64,000 nucleotides of DNA, taken from contig MU404064.1 of the NCBI GenBank assembly GCA_022695795.1, positions 1 to 64,000 on the forward strand, in the 5' to 3' direction. A model generated the notes under the pieces. The model was not told where the DNA came from. It searched no databases and saw nothing but the letters and a program-made list of their open reading frames with translations. Made by a program: the position numbers and the translations under genes. Source of the stretch: Biscogniauxia marginata. Taxonomy: Eukaryota; Ascomycota; Sordariomycetes; Xylariales; Xylariaceae. Positions 22,698 through 34,289 of the stretch are shown one piece after another (position 1 is the stretch's first letter; every line of letters begins with the position of its first letter).

Positions 22698-23950
22698 TAA
22701 TTATTATAAATTAACGACACTTTATAATATTTCTTATATAATATTATAAAAACAAAACAATAATATATTTATATAATTATAATTATTTAAATTATAAATA
22801 TTAATACTTATATTATATTATTATTTATTATATTAATTAAAAAACTCTTAACTTTATAATATTATAATAATTTATTATTATTAAAAAATAATAATTAAAT
22901 AATAATTAAATAATAAATATATTTAATATAAATTTCGTGAAATATTTCGATTTTTATATTAAAAAATAAATACGATGTTTTATATATTTATTAATTTTAA
23001 ATAATTATAAAAATTATCATTTTATTAACTTTAAAAACTATTATAAAAATAATATTATTATATTTTATTTGTTTAATTATTTGTTATATAAGTTATAATC
23101 TTTTAACTTTAATTATATATTTTAATATCTTAAAAAAGATATATAATAAATATTTAAAAGAATTAATAAAACGTTATTATTTTTTAATTTAAAAAATTAT
23201 TATTATATTTGTTGGTAGGTACGTACGTAAGTAAAAGCAAATAACAATAAACGATATGAAAGATAGGGGTAAGACTGGTGTAATATTGATGTCTAAAGAG
23301 GGAAGTATCTATATAAGTAAGCTGGGGAACAGGCAGCCTATTTATACTTGGACTATATAGCTTATTCCACGTGTGGACAGGATCCACATGCCTTTGTCAT
23401 TCAACCATCAATATTACTTTTTATATTAAAAACGTATATATTTCTTTTAACTTTAATATAAATTAAATATTTTAAAAAACAAAAATATTTATAATAACTT
23501 ATAAATTATCTTTATAATTTAATTTTATTATAAATAAATAAAAACATAAAATAAATTCTTTTATAAGTATTATAAATACTTATAATTAACTTATAAAAAC
23601 TATTTTATTATAAAATAAAATAACTCATTTTTAAAAATTAAATTAAAAATTAAATAAATAACGTAAAAATAAAAATAATATTATAATTAATAATAAAAAA
23701 GAAGAATTTTATTATAACGATACTTTATATCGTTATGTTAATAACTTAAAAGGTTAGTAATTTCATTTATAAAAGTGAAATTTAAAGTTTTAATCTTATT
23801 ATATATAGCTTTTAACTATATAATAATAAATTTAAAAAGGTAATAATTAAATAAAACCGATATAATAATTATATATAATTAAACTAATTATAATATATAT
23901 ATTTATATTATAAATAAAAAAGTATTTAACAATTTAAATTTCGAAAAGTT
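22698..23950 (-). repeat. RIP-like AT block carrying inverted copies of the 1-2580 element
   Basis: Segments match the left block when read on the opposite strand: 22715-22800 corresponds to about 2045-2115, 22800-22910 to about 1510-1620, and 23858-23945 to about 1160-1260. So this is the same family in reverse orientation, rearranged. A less AT-rich island at 23205-23400 interrupts it and contains no recognisable gene. No transposase frame survives. Confidence 0.7.
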
Positions 23951-24090
23951 TTGTCACGGCAGTGCTAAGTCAACCCCACTAGGCTACTCCGCTCCCAAAA
24001 GGGTAACAAAATATCAAATCCACCGATTTGATACCTTAGGTTGGCTTATATGCTGTCACGGACGCCGTGCCGTGGCAATGGGACACTGTT
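23951..24090. repeat. Possible LTR-like fragment with TGTCACGG repeats
   Basis: Normal base composition returns abruptly. TGTCACGG occurs at 23952-23959 and again at 24054-24061, 102 bp apart. Between them is a perfect 9-bp hairpin (TATCAAATC, loop CACC, GATTTGATA) at 24012-24033. TG-start, GC-biased direct repeats like this resemble fragments of fungal retrotransposon LTRs, but no internal domain or primer-binding site is present. Confidence 0.3.
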
Positions 24091-24885
24091 GGTATGATGG
24101 CCTCTATGTAGAGAGCCAATCTAGAAAGGTGCCTGGTGAAAACGCCGTACATGGCTAGAATGGACAATTGAATCCATTAAGTTATTGCATTTCAGTCCGC
24201 CGAGGTTAGAGGTATGAATTATAGTCATGCTCTCACACAATCAGGCCGCTAACTACCACAGGTGGGTGATCAAGCTTTCAAGATAGTAACAAAAAGGTAA
24301 GGAAGCCATATGAGTTTGAGATCCTGAATGTTCATTTCTGCCTACCTTGAAGCCCTATACGTAGTAACAGACCCTATCGTGGGAAATTAGACATTTGAAG
24401 AAGTTGGTAGACATTGGTACAAGAAGAGTACGTTGAACATGAGAGCTATAATGTATGCCTATCCTTGCGGGAGACTTTTTTTTTTTTATAAGTATCCTTC
24501 TTAACACGGTATTTTCTTCCCAATAACACCGTGAGTGGTACCTCTAAATATTCCCAAGGTACATCATGAACTGACATTTTTGAGACCGAGTTATCTGGCT
24601 TAGATCACCAGCATATCATGTGGACACACATTCTGGATAGTGACTTATTTAAGACCCTCTTCAGGAACCCAAGAATGTACTTGATTTAGGAACGGGACCG
24701 TGTCCACGACCAGCTACGCGTTCCTCTTGCCCCGATATCATGTGCTAACCCGCCGGGCATCTGGATAATGGAAACTTTTTTTTTTAAATATCTTCCATTT
24801 TGTGATATATTTGTCCACCGAACTTGCACCTTGTAGCGAAACGGTACCCTTAGCGTAACGTACTCGGTGTTGATCTCAGCAAGCC
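24091..24885. other. Gene-poor region, nothing supported
   Basis: Non-repetitive DNA with poly-T runs at about 24478-24487 and 24777-24784. No ORF of significance on either strand. Confidence 0.4.
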
Positions 24886-24886
24886 T

Positions 24887-25291
24887 ATGACCGTCGAGTA
24901 TGTCAGCAGCCCTCCCGTCCACTGGTTGCTGACGATCGGACCATACGAGGGTAGTACAAAAGTTCGACTTGATCCACAGCCAATTAATTTTCGTCGGGCA
25001 ACAAAATCCGCGGATGCTGCTACAACAGGCGTAACACTCACTTGGTCTCGGAGAGTACTTAGAGCCTTAGGCCTATACGGTGTTCCTCTAGATGTGGATG
25101 GGACCCTACGCGGGACATTTCTCGAGCAGTTATTTTTCAACACGGTGGTCGCATCAAAGAACCTCGAGGTTGGCCTCGATGGCATATACATGCGTATGCT
25201 AACAAAAGGTCTCGGTTGGTCTACCAAGAAGACTGCGGAGGCTATAAAAAAAGCCTTAGCTCAGGTCCACGATAGTAGCATATATGCTTAA
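24887..25291 (+). CDS. Hypothetical ORF, 134 aa, possibly the last exon of a larger gene
   Basis: The product is not recognised. It is free of low-complexity sequence and has the balanced composition of a globular protein (for example GVTLTWSRRVLRALGLYGVP, GWSTKKTAEAIKKALAQV). In-frame coding-like sequence extends 13 codons upstream of the ATG to a CCCTTAG that could serve as a splice acceptor near 24853. No upstream exon could be identified. It lies in a gene-poor strip beside the repeat block, so it may equally be a relic. Confidence 0.3.
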   Translation: MTVEYVSSPPVHWLLTIGPYEGSTKVRLDPQPINFRRATKSADAATTGVTLTWSRRVLRALGLYGVPLDVDGTLRGTFLEQLFFNTVVASKNLEVGLDGIYMRMLTKGLGWSTKKTAEAIKKALAQVHDSSIYA

Positions 25292-25927
25292 TACCCCGTG
25301 TAATGGCCTGGCCCAGTGGCATTCACACCCTTCTAGACACACGTACTAACCTAAACATAGTTTTCTTGTTTATGATCGCAAGTCGACTAGTGCTACATCG
25401 AGCCAGACCGACTAGGCCAGCAATGCGTCTTCTAGGTATCCTCTGTGCGAATTGTAGGATAATAAGCACAATAGGTGTCGATTAGGTCTTATGTAGGCTA
25501 GAGAATCGACCCAGATACCGTACGTTTCACCCGACTGTGCTGCTTATTCGGATACACCTTATCAACAGCTCAACAAAGACGTAGCGTTACGACAATTTGT
25601 GCCAAAGTTCAGTGAAGTTGATCCGCTGCTGCTTATTTCGCATGGTTAAGTAATTCATAGAGACTAATAGACAAGACTATTAAGCTAGTCCGAATTAACG
25701 ACTTGCCTGCATTCAAACTTTTACCATAGTTAAGCCTGATGTCGATCTGCTCTTTCAATGCTCTCTCTGACGGGTGAGCAATGAGTAGAGTAGGTATATA
25801 TGTGTATATATCCTATATATTATATCGTGAGATCACGGGAAAACTTCGTAGATGCATTACACCAGGTCCGTTCTTGCCCAGGTTTAAACATTACAGGTAA
25901 CTTTTAGACCCCTTTGTATGTTTCCTC
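25292..25927. other. Intergenic, no gene seen
   Basis: 3' flank of the ribosome-assembly gene at right. A TA-rich patch at about 25795-25828 is the only notable feature. Confidence 0.4.
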
Positions 25928-27405
25928 TCAAGTGGCCGTAATCTCCGCCTTCTCGTCTTCCCATTCGTCATCGTCCATAGCTTCATTAACAGCTTCCTCG
26001 GCATCCCCGGCTAGACCTTCGCTATCAAACCCATCGTCTTCCATCATCCCGTCAAAGAGATCACTGTTGTTACCATTCATCTCATCGTCATCGCCATCGC
26101 CATCCCCATCGCCTTTGCCCTGGCCGTCCTTAGCACCGCTAGCAGCTCGATCCTTCTTCTTCTTTTCAACGTTGGCCTTTTGCTCTCTTCTTCTTGCCTC
26201 CTTTTCCTGTTTTCTCTGTTCCCATCGCTTCTCGAGATCTTGTATTTCCTCTCTCGACTTGTGGATGTGCTCGTGCCACATGACCTTGCCGGAGCAGAGG
26301 CCCTCCTCCACCTTGGTCATGCGCAGCTTCATCCGAGGACCGAGCTCAACGAGGGTGACTCGACGCCGCTCGACCTTGTCATCGTCCTCTATAGGCTTAG
26401 TACCATTCTCGACCATGGAAGCACGGGCCTTGTTTGGTAGGATTCTTCGAGGTGCGCTCTCGAGAACCTCAACCTCAGCATCCGTGTCCATTTCGCTCCC
26501 GCTCGTGCCATCAGTCATGTAGCCCTCCCCATTCTCACCACCTATCATGTAGTCTGCTATATCCTCCAGCCTACCGAGGTTTGGCACCCCACCCTTCCGG
26601 CTCTTCTTCGCACTAAGGAGCTTTTCAGCAGCGTTCAGTCTTCGGAGGGGCTTTGAAACACCGGCAGGCTTCGTCGTGATGGCGTAATGCCGGAAGTTCA
26701 GGACGAATGAACCATCGTCCTCGTCAGTGGCAGGCTCCCTGTTGAGGAGGAGAACTCTGCGTATAGATTTGAGGGGCGTGGTCTGTGGGTTTATTCGAGG
26801 GAAAAGAGACTGGAAGACAGTCGTAGTGAGGGACTCGAGGTGTTTCGGTACTTTGGAGTTCGCATCGGCTCCTGGGGTTGAGACGTTGTTCATGATTAGC
26901 TAAAGTAGATGTTTCATGGTCAGCACGGTCGAGACAAGCGAGAGCGCTTGTGTATGTGTGAACATACCAAAGGCGGCGTCATATACTCCTTGCCTCCGCC
27001 CTTGGGGTGCCTCTGGGCCCGGCGCACATCCTTGCAGAGGGAGTACTTCTCGACGCGGAAATGTAGTGTAGGGCCTCTCGGGGTGGTCGCCACGCGTAGA
27101 TTCGTGTTGCCCGATTCAGATCTAGAGAATAGCAGGAGGTGGGAGACACCCAAGGGGCCGGTCATGGTGACATAGTCTCTCAGCCGGTTTGCGCGGCGCT
27201 CCTTTAAGCGGCTCGCGGTGCCGGGTTCCATGACCTGACGGACATCCTTGGCCAATTGGCTGATACTAGATCCGACCTCGCCAGCTCCTATGCGAATCAC
27301 CATGCTCTTGGGATCTTGCGTCGCGGAGCGCCCTGTTAGAGGGGCCTTATGCTTTGGGTTGTTGGCGCCGACGTGGGTACGTTTCTTGGTCCGATGTTTA
27401 GCCAT
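25928..27405 (-). CDS. Ribosome biogenesis protein of the SSF1 / Peter Pan family (Brix domain)
   Basis: Two exons on the minus strand, 27405-26968 and 26899-25928 (469 aa). The protein starts MAKHRTKKRTHV and carries a Brix domain spanning the splice junction: KSMVIRIGAGEVGSSISQLA, RRANRLRDYVTMTGPLGVSH, LRVATTPRGPTLHFRVEKYS, then RRVLLLNREPATDEDDGSF and FRHYAITTKPAGVSKPLRRL. This is the pattern of SSF1/SSF2 (yeast) and Peter Pan, nucleolar factors in 27S pre-rRNA processing and 60S assembly. The C-terminal third is charged: a Lys/Arg/Glu helix (KRWEQRKQEKEARRREQK) and an acidic tail. An upstream frame starting at GTG extends the ORF but lacks an ATG. Divergent from an RRP3-type helicase. Confidence 0.92.
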
Positions 27406-27973
27406 TGGAATTGTCTGTTCTGATTCTGTCCGTCTATACGTCTGCCTATCTGCTGGTGTCAATATAAAAGCCCCAAATTCTGAGTCGCAATTAGGCGTAG
27501 TGGTTGATGGTTTCTGCTATCATTCGTTGAGTAGATGCTTTTACATCGATCACTTTTTTTTTTTCCCCGTCAATTGCCAAGAGTGACGATAAGACTTGAT
27601 AAGGTACATACATGATTTTGTGCCGCTAACCACCTGCAGGCTTCTAATGTATTTTAAGTACGGGTTTTATATAGGTACGGAGTACATGCAATGTTTGCTT
27701 TGGGTACCTACCTTACGTAGGCAGCCTCACACCCCACTTGCGTACTTATGTAGGTACCTACATGTACCTTAGGCACTTATATATACCTACCTAGGTACAT
27801 ACAAGACGTACCTTCGTCGTACCCTGCCCCGTAATTGCAGTTACTTAAAGTTATCTTATCTTATCCGCTCTCCGGTCATAATTCATACGCATCTTCTGAA
27901 CTTAATATTCTTCAAAATTTCTTCGATTGTGTATACGCTCTCAAAGCTCGCAGCCTGGATCATATACCCAGTA
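27406..27973. promoter_or_regulatory. Bidirectional promoter of two ribosome-assembly genes
   Basis: 568 bp between divergent start codons. From about 27660 to 27825 there is a dense cluster of GGTACCTA/TAGGTACC palindromes, for example around 27700-27725 and 27752-27800. A T-run lies at 27555-27564. Shared promoters with repeated palindromes fit coordinated expression of ribosome biogenesis genes; the binding factor is unknown. Confidence 0.55.
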
Positions 27974-29623
27974 ATGTCTTCTGTCAAACGAAGAAAACTC
28001 TCCGCTCCCTCAGATGGCAAAGACCATCATGACGAACCCCAGACTGCAGCCATTAGTTCGCCCGACTCGGTCACCCTCGAGGGCTCCGTCGCCGATGCGC
28101 CGCTGAAGTCCTTCAAAGACCTGGTAGGTTTCTGTTGAAACAATAGCTTTATATCTGTTGCGCTGATCAAGATGCGACCTGGCAGGGCATTGTTGAACCT
28201 CTCTGCGAAGCATGCGACTCCCTTGGATATAAGACCCCGACTCCCATCCAGGCACAATCGATTCCTCTTGCTCTACAGAATAGAGATATAATCGGCTTGG
28301 CTGAGACCGGCTCTGGGAAGACAGCCGCTTTCGTATTGCCAATTCTACAGGCCCTCTTGCGGGAGAAGAAGCCCTCGGCCTTCTTCGGGCTGATCCTCGC
28401 CCCGACTCGCGAACTAGCTAGCCAGATCGGTCAGGCAGTAGACGCCCTTGGGTCTTCCATATCCGTGAGATGTACCGTCATTGTTGGTGGTTTAGACATG
28501 GTCCCCCAGGCTATCGCCCTGGGGAAGAAGCCGCACATCGTTTGCGCCACACCCGGCCGTCTACTTGATCATCTCGAAAAGACCAAGGGCTTTAAGCTGT
28601 CGGCCACGAAATACCTTGTCATTGACGAGGCTGACCGCTTATTGGATATGGATTTTGGTCCTATACTTGACAAACTGCTCAAGTTTCTTCCCCGGGAAAG
28701 ACGTACGTTCCTTTTCAGCGCGACCATGTCGTCCAAGGTCGAGAGCCTCCAGCGTGCTAGCCTGCGAGACCCGTTGCGCGTGAGCATCAGTACCAACAAA
28801 TACCAGACCGTGTCGACTCTACAGCAGTATTACCTCTTCATTCCCCATATGTACAAAGACATCTACTTGATCTTTCTTATCAACGAATTCGCCGGCCGCT
28901 CAACCATAATATTCACGAGAACGGTGTACGAAACCCAGAGAGTTGCCATATTGGCGAGAGCACTAGGTTTTGGTGCTATACCTTTGCATGGTCAGTACCG
29001 GTATAGTTTCTTACCCCGACTCTTCTCCCTAGCCCCTTCAAAAGAATTATCATTCAAATGCAAACCATCGATGAGCAGTGATCACTAACAAACTACTCTA
29101 TAGGTCAACTAGCACAGTCTGCTCGTCTAGGGGCGCTAAACAAGTTCAAGTCGGGGTCCCGTGATATCTTAGTTGCAACCGACGTGGCCGCCAGAGGTTT
29201 GGACATCCCAAAGGTGGACATTGTGATAAATGTTTGTCTTGAGATCCCACGACCATCCAGAGCGCAAGATACTAACATTTTTAGTACGATTTGCCTAGTG
29301 ATAGCAAAACTTACGTGCATCGTGTCGGAAGAACAGCACGCGCGGGTAACGCCGGTCAGGCCTTGAGTCTCGTGACGCAGTATGACGTGGAGCTGTATCA
29401 GAGAATCGAGGCAGCGATTGGGAAAAAGCTAACGGAGTACGAGACCGACAAGGAGGAAGTTATGGTCTTCAGGCAGCGAATCGAGGAAGCCCAACGCTAC
29501 GCCCGAAACGAGATGAAGAACTTGCTTGAAGACCGCGGCAAGAAAGGCTCGGTCCTGAAAGGCCATCACCCATCCAAAGGTGGCAAGAGGCGACATGATG
29601 GTATGGATGCCGAGGAAGGCTAG
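27974..29623 (+). CDS. DEAD-box ATP-dependent rRNA helicase, RRP3/DDX47 type
   Basis: Four exons: 27974-28123, 28186-28990, 29104-29231 and 29285-29623 (473 aa). All DEAD-box motifs are present: Q motif [11 protein letters not shown], motif I AETGSGKT (residues 89-96), PTRELA, TPGR, DEAD (197-200), SAT (228-230), [18 protein letters not shown] and HRVGRTAR. The short acidic N-terminus, the full helicase core and a basic C-terminal tail fit RRP3/DDX47, needed for early 18S rRNA processing in the nucleolus. Splice sites are canonical. An in-frame upstream start is possible, but the chosen ATG begins MSSVKRRK, a plausible nuclear-signal start. Confidence 0.94.
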
Positions 29624-30560
29624 TTGCGGAACGCTGTGTGGATGAAATTCCCTAACCCAGTCTATTGAAAGACACGAGGCGCAGGCCGGGCGAACCATCT
29701 ATGTACGGAGGCCCGTTTGAAACCATGTGTGACTAGATACATCATGGGCACCTAGACTACCCATAGAATTGCATAAGATCACGATGGAATCCTCTGCAGC
29801 GATTTTGACACAGTTTTGATGCCTTCTTGTAGCAAGGACTTTATTCAGTTGGCTTAGGTAGGTAGAGATGCATTCATGTTAAAAGTGGCAAACCGACTGT
29901 AGAGACGACTACATACACAATGTACACTCAAATTTCTGCACTAAATAGGTATCTGTTCCAATATGAACAACTGACTGCCACCTTTTTGTTCCCTTCATTG
30001 CCTGCCATGTCTGTTGTTAAATACTCGAGTGGTTCGGGTTGCCATGATGAGACTATAGGCCCAAGCTACTTCTAAGGTGTACCGAATCCGTAGTAAATCC
30101 ACCAGTCTGAGTTTGAAAGCCACATCAGGATTCTAAAGTCTCCATTTATGTTTCCCCATGGATCGCAACCCTGTCGTCTGAATGGTCTACCTAACACAAT
30201 TTTTCCATCAAAGAAAAGCCGGTCTAATCGCACAAGAGGATATCTTGAACACTGCTAATTTAACGAAATTCACCTTGCAACAGGCCAAGCGAGATCCCTG
30301 GGCGAGGTCTAATTATATACCTTGCATAGCCTTGAATGTTTCAATGGCCCTCCCGGAAAGCAAACCTCCATTTCCACAAGCAGCAATATCGTTTTCATGA
30401 ACCTAGCATTGGTTTTTCCATCAAAGAGAGCTTGAGGGGACTGTCTAGGTAAGCGAGATGGTCCTGCTATTCGTAATTTCCTGTATAATAATGCCGCTAC
30501 TGGCAACCTCTGTGATAGCATCCTCCTTTTGCAAGTCTTAACCCTCCTACTATAGACGTA
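29624..30560. other. Intergenic, no gene seen
   Basis: 3' flank of the helicase and upstream region of the pectate-lyase-like gene. A plus-strand open frame at 30182-30400 has no recognisable product. Confidence 0.45.
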
Positions 30561-32009
30561 ATGAAGATCTTCAGTTTTCTCACAATAGCTTTACCAGCTA
30601 CGCTTCTACTCAATGTCTCTGCGTTTCTTGCGTTCCCGGGTGCCGAGGGGTTCGGGCGCGAGGCTATTGGCGGCCGAACGGGAAGTGTTTACCACGTAAC
30701 GAATCTGGAGTAAGGCAGTTCGGCGATGAGACCGCCTATTGAATGGGTATCTGACATCGGGGTAGTGATTCTGGTGCGGGCTCATTTCGAGATGCTGTAT
30801 CGAAATCCAATCGCATTGTAGTCTTCGATGTTGGGGGAACCATCAACATCACCGACCGTGTGGTGGTGTCGAAGAACATCTACATTGCCGGCCAAACTGC
30901 TCCTGGGGGAGGAATAACCATATACGGGAACGGTATGTCGTGGTCCAATGCAGACGAGGCCATAGTCCGCTATATCCGCATTCGAATGGGAAAGGGGGGT
31001 GATTCCGGGAAAGACGGGGTTACCATCGCCGAAGGCCAGAACATGATATTCGATCACGTTTCCATTTCATGGGGCCGTGATGAGACTTTCTCCATCAGTG
31101 GAGATGTATACAACGTGACGGTTCAGGACTCTATCATTGCCCAAGGTCTGGAGACGCATTCTTGCGGGGGTCTGATACAGACCGATTACGGCGTCAGCCT
31201 CTTCCGAAACTTGTACATCGACAACAAGACGCGTAATCCCAAAGTGAAGGGCATAAATGACTTCCAGAATAATGTGGGCATGTTGTGACACTGGTATTAG
31301 GAGTAATGCCGTTAACGTGATTCTGCTAGGTTATATACAACTGGGGCGGCGGTGGCGGCTACATCGCCGGCGATAGCGATGGTGCAAGTTATGCCAACAT
31401 CATCAACAACTACTTCATATCTGGGCCCAGTACAAGCGTGACTGCCTTCACCAGAGGGAATGCAAACTTTCATGGATGTTAGTTACCCTTAATACCGCAT
31501 AGAGCTGCATATTCCCACTAATTAACTTAGATGTCTCAAACAACTATTACGATAGTGATAGAGACGGTGTCCTTAGCGGCACGGCGCTATGTCAAGATAC
31601 GACTTGTTATAGTAGCATGGATATAGTGGCCACAAAGTATGACTATCCTGGACCGGCCATGCTTCTAGATCCAGAGGTTGCTCTGGACCATGTTATCATC
31701 AAAGCCGGGGCATCATATCCATCGCGCGACCCAATAGACACGCGACTCATCCAGGAAGTTCGGAGCTTAGGCACGTCAGGCCAGCTCATCGACGACGAGA
31801 CAGTCAGCCCGATGTATGGCCCGGGTTATATTGCCGGTGGCACTAAGCCTGAGGATACGGATGGAGATGGGATTCCTGATGAGTGGGAACAGGCAAACGG
31901 CTTGGACTATCAAGACGCTAGCGACGCGATGATTATTGATAGCTCGGGCTACGTAAATATCGAGTTATATCTCAACTCGCTGGTCCCTTCAACGTATGCC
32001 GACTCATAG
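30561..32009 (+). CDS. Secreted pectate-lyase-like protein (right-handed beta-helix)
   Basis: Four exons: 30561-30709, 30766-31273, 31330-31477 and 31531-32009 (427 aa). A signal peptide (MKIFSFLTIALPATLLLNVSA) is followed by FPGAEGFGREAIGGR, the usual opening of this family of fungal and bacterial pectate lyases. Then come beta-helix segments: DSGAGSFRDAV, VVFDVGGTINI, NIYIAGQTAPGGGITIYG, FDHVSISWGRDE, NWGGGGGYIAGDSDGAS. Near the C-terminus DTDGDGIPDEWE is an EF-hand-like calcium loop. These enzymes cleave pectate by beta-elimination outside the cell with Ca2+. The donor of intron 2 is a weak GTGGGC, but the frame and homology support it. Activity cannot be confirmed from sequence alone. Confidence 0.88.
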
Positions 32010-33391
32010 TTTGAGGAAGGATGATTCATTTTCAGTGTCGGTTGAAAAGGTCACAGTAGCAGTTAGACCGCTAGGGATATGCTTGATAGAGACTCATTCC
32101 TAGCTGCACGCTCAGAACTTACAGCCTTTGGTAACTTGTTTAAGGCTCTGTCATTACATGCCCAAGGCAGCTGCGGTTTGTATAGAAACCGTGAACTATA
32201 TATAGTCTTTACTGGATAGTATCTATTCCATCACTTTATTTGGACCTAATAATCAAATGAGAAACATGCAAATAATTTCCCTCTATTGAAGGAAAGCTTG
32301 CTGCGATTCAATAGGAGGTCGTACCATTTCGTCCGAAATGGCGTTTTAGCTATCTTATAGAATTCATTCCATGTCAAGAAATGAGGCTCCTAAGTTATTG
32401 AATCGTGGCTTAATCAGATAGCTATCAATCCCATTGGTAATAAATAACTACTAAGTAGATCAGGTGCTTGAATTGCACCATTGTTGATACATTTTATATT
32501 ATTAAATGCTAGAGTAAGGGCCTCTAGGCCGGGGAAGGGGTTCTCAATCCTTCACGATACTACATGAATTTTTAAACTGCTTGCGCTTAGCTTTGTGATT
32601 TGAAGCAAAGATAGAGACTCGCGACCAGCCAGGGCGGTGCTGCCGGAGTTGTTAGTGAACCATGGGCATCCGATGACTATATACAAAAAGCATTAGGTAT
32701 ATATCTAAATATATTCAAGTAAAAGCTTTGTGATTGCTTTTGGATGTTCTTATTGATTAGGAAATTGCGTTATTTTTAAACTACTTCAGACATGCCATGT
32801 TTGGCAGCAGTCAAAGGGCCACTTCTAAATCTCGCAGGTCCCCAAACTTATGTATGGGCGATCACCGCCGGGCCATATTAACTGGCTGGGCGGATCGATC
32901 GCGGCTAGCCAACCGGAGAGGGACTGACACTTGTCAAAGCAAAAGAGGAGCGTGGTGATGTGGGGTTATTGATGATTGACTGGGTTTTGCCATGTATTAT
33001 TGCTACATAGTTCTACACACAGGCCATGTGGCATCACATCACTTATACTATAGACGGTCACATTTACGAGTACGGAACCTATACACCCAAGGCTGAGATA
33101 TGCTCCGGTTAGAAATAACAGATTACGCGGTTATCAAGAAGCTACCAATAAAATGAGATAGTAGGGTCAAGGTGATTCGATGTCTCTCCCTTGCGATTCA
33201 TATTCTCGTTTACATTAACCCATCTATGTTCTTGAAGAGGAGGCAACTGATAGAAATGATCTAGAGTTGAGCTTGGGTGGAATCCAGTTATTAAGGGAGC
33301 GAGGCCAAAGAGAGGCCCACTAGACTGTCGACGACACCCTGGCTGGGGATAACAAGGAACAGGACGAAAGACGTCTTTACAGCCGAAACAA
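32010..33391. other. Intergenic, no gene seen
   Basis: Between two convergent genes. ATTTCGTCCGAAAT at about 32327-32340 is a small palindrome. AT-rich patches occur near 32690-32720. No ORF is supported. Confidence 0.45.
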
Positions 33392-34289
33392 TCAATTATC
33401 CTCGGCGTCACCACCGGCGTCGACCTTGGCGGCTTGACCATCAGTTTCGACAGGCGCCTTAACCTCGATTTTTCCCTTGCCGATGGGCTCATCGATGCCG
33501 TCCTCCTCCTCTTCGCTCTCGGGCTCGCCTTCAACCCCGTTATTTTCTCCTTCATCATAGCCGTTTTCCTCTTCCCCTTCGGCTCCCTCCTCAACTTCCT
33601 CCTCGACTCCTTCCTCGACTCCTTCCTCGGCATCCTCTTCATCGAATTCCTCTTCGGCGTCCTCTTCACCATCATCGACAATAGGCACTGGCTCACTTGG
33701 AGCATCGATTGTCTTGAGCTTCTTCTTTGGCGGAGGTTGAGCTATGTGGCTGGAGCGTCAACAGGTGCAATAGCAATACTATCATTGCAGTCACAGAAGC
33801 TTCGACAATGATGTGGATCGGGCAGGGGATCGGGGAGGCGATCGCAAATACGGGGCGAACTTACGCTTCACGCCCTCCTCTTCAGGCTCGCCTTCATCAT
33901 CGTATTCATCCTCATCATCTTCCTCTACATCGTCTTCCTCATCGCCCTCGGATACACTTTAGAAAGCTGTTAGCAAAACTATTGGGGACAAGAGAAATTC
34001 AGACTCTTGATCCCACGACAACCAACACGACCATTGCACAATTGGACTACAGCGATGGCGACATCGCCACGACACATGTGCCGAAGCATGTTACCAGGGC
34101 GATCTCGGCGCATCATCTGCGAATGGCACGATGTGTGTATTCCGGGGAGGCCATGAAGGCTAAGGAGGTGGGTCGCGATGTGAATAGGGCGCGGCTGTAA
34201 ACTTACTATTCTTCTTCCTCTTCACTCTCATCGCTTGGAAGTGCGACAAGTTCTTCCTCTTCCTCCTGCTTTCTCTTTCGCGAACTCAT
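33392..34289 (-). CDS. Small highly acidic protein, probably nuclear
   Basis: Three exons on the minus strand: 34289-34207, 33956-33865 and 33741-33392 (174 aa). It opens with a basic MSSRKRKQ, passes into an acidic run, has a central basic cluster PPPKKKLKT that looks like a nuclear localisation signal, then a long Glu/Asp-rich stretch with imperfect EEGVEE-type repeats and ends DAGGDAEDN. Proteins of this make-up are often histone chaperones or nucleolar factors, but no conserved domain is recognised, so function is open. The first intron (34206-33957, 250 bp) is long for this genome and uses an AAG acceptor, 18 bp after a good GCTAAC branch site. Confidence 0.6.

Noticed and set aside
33392..34289. 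CHZ-type H2A.Z chaperone
   Set aside because: Acidic composition alone suggested it, but no CHZ motif is visible; the call was left as an acidic protein.
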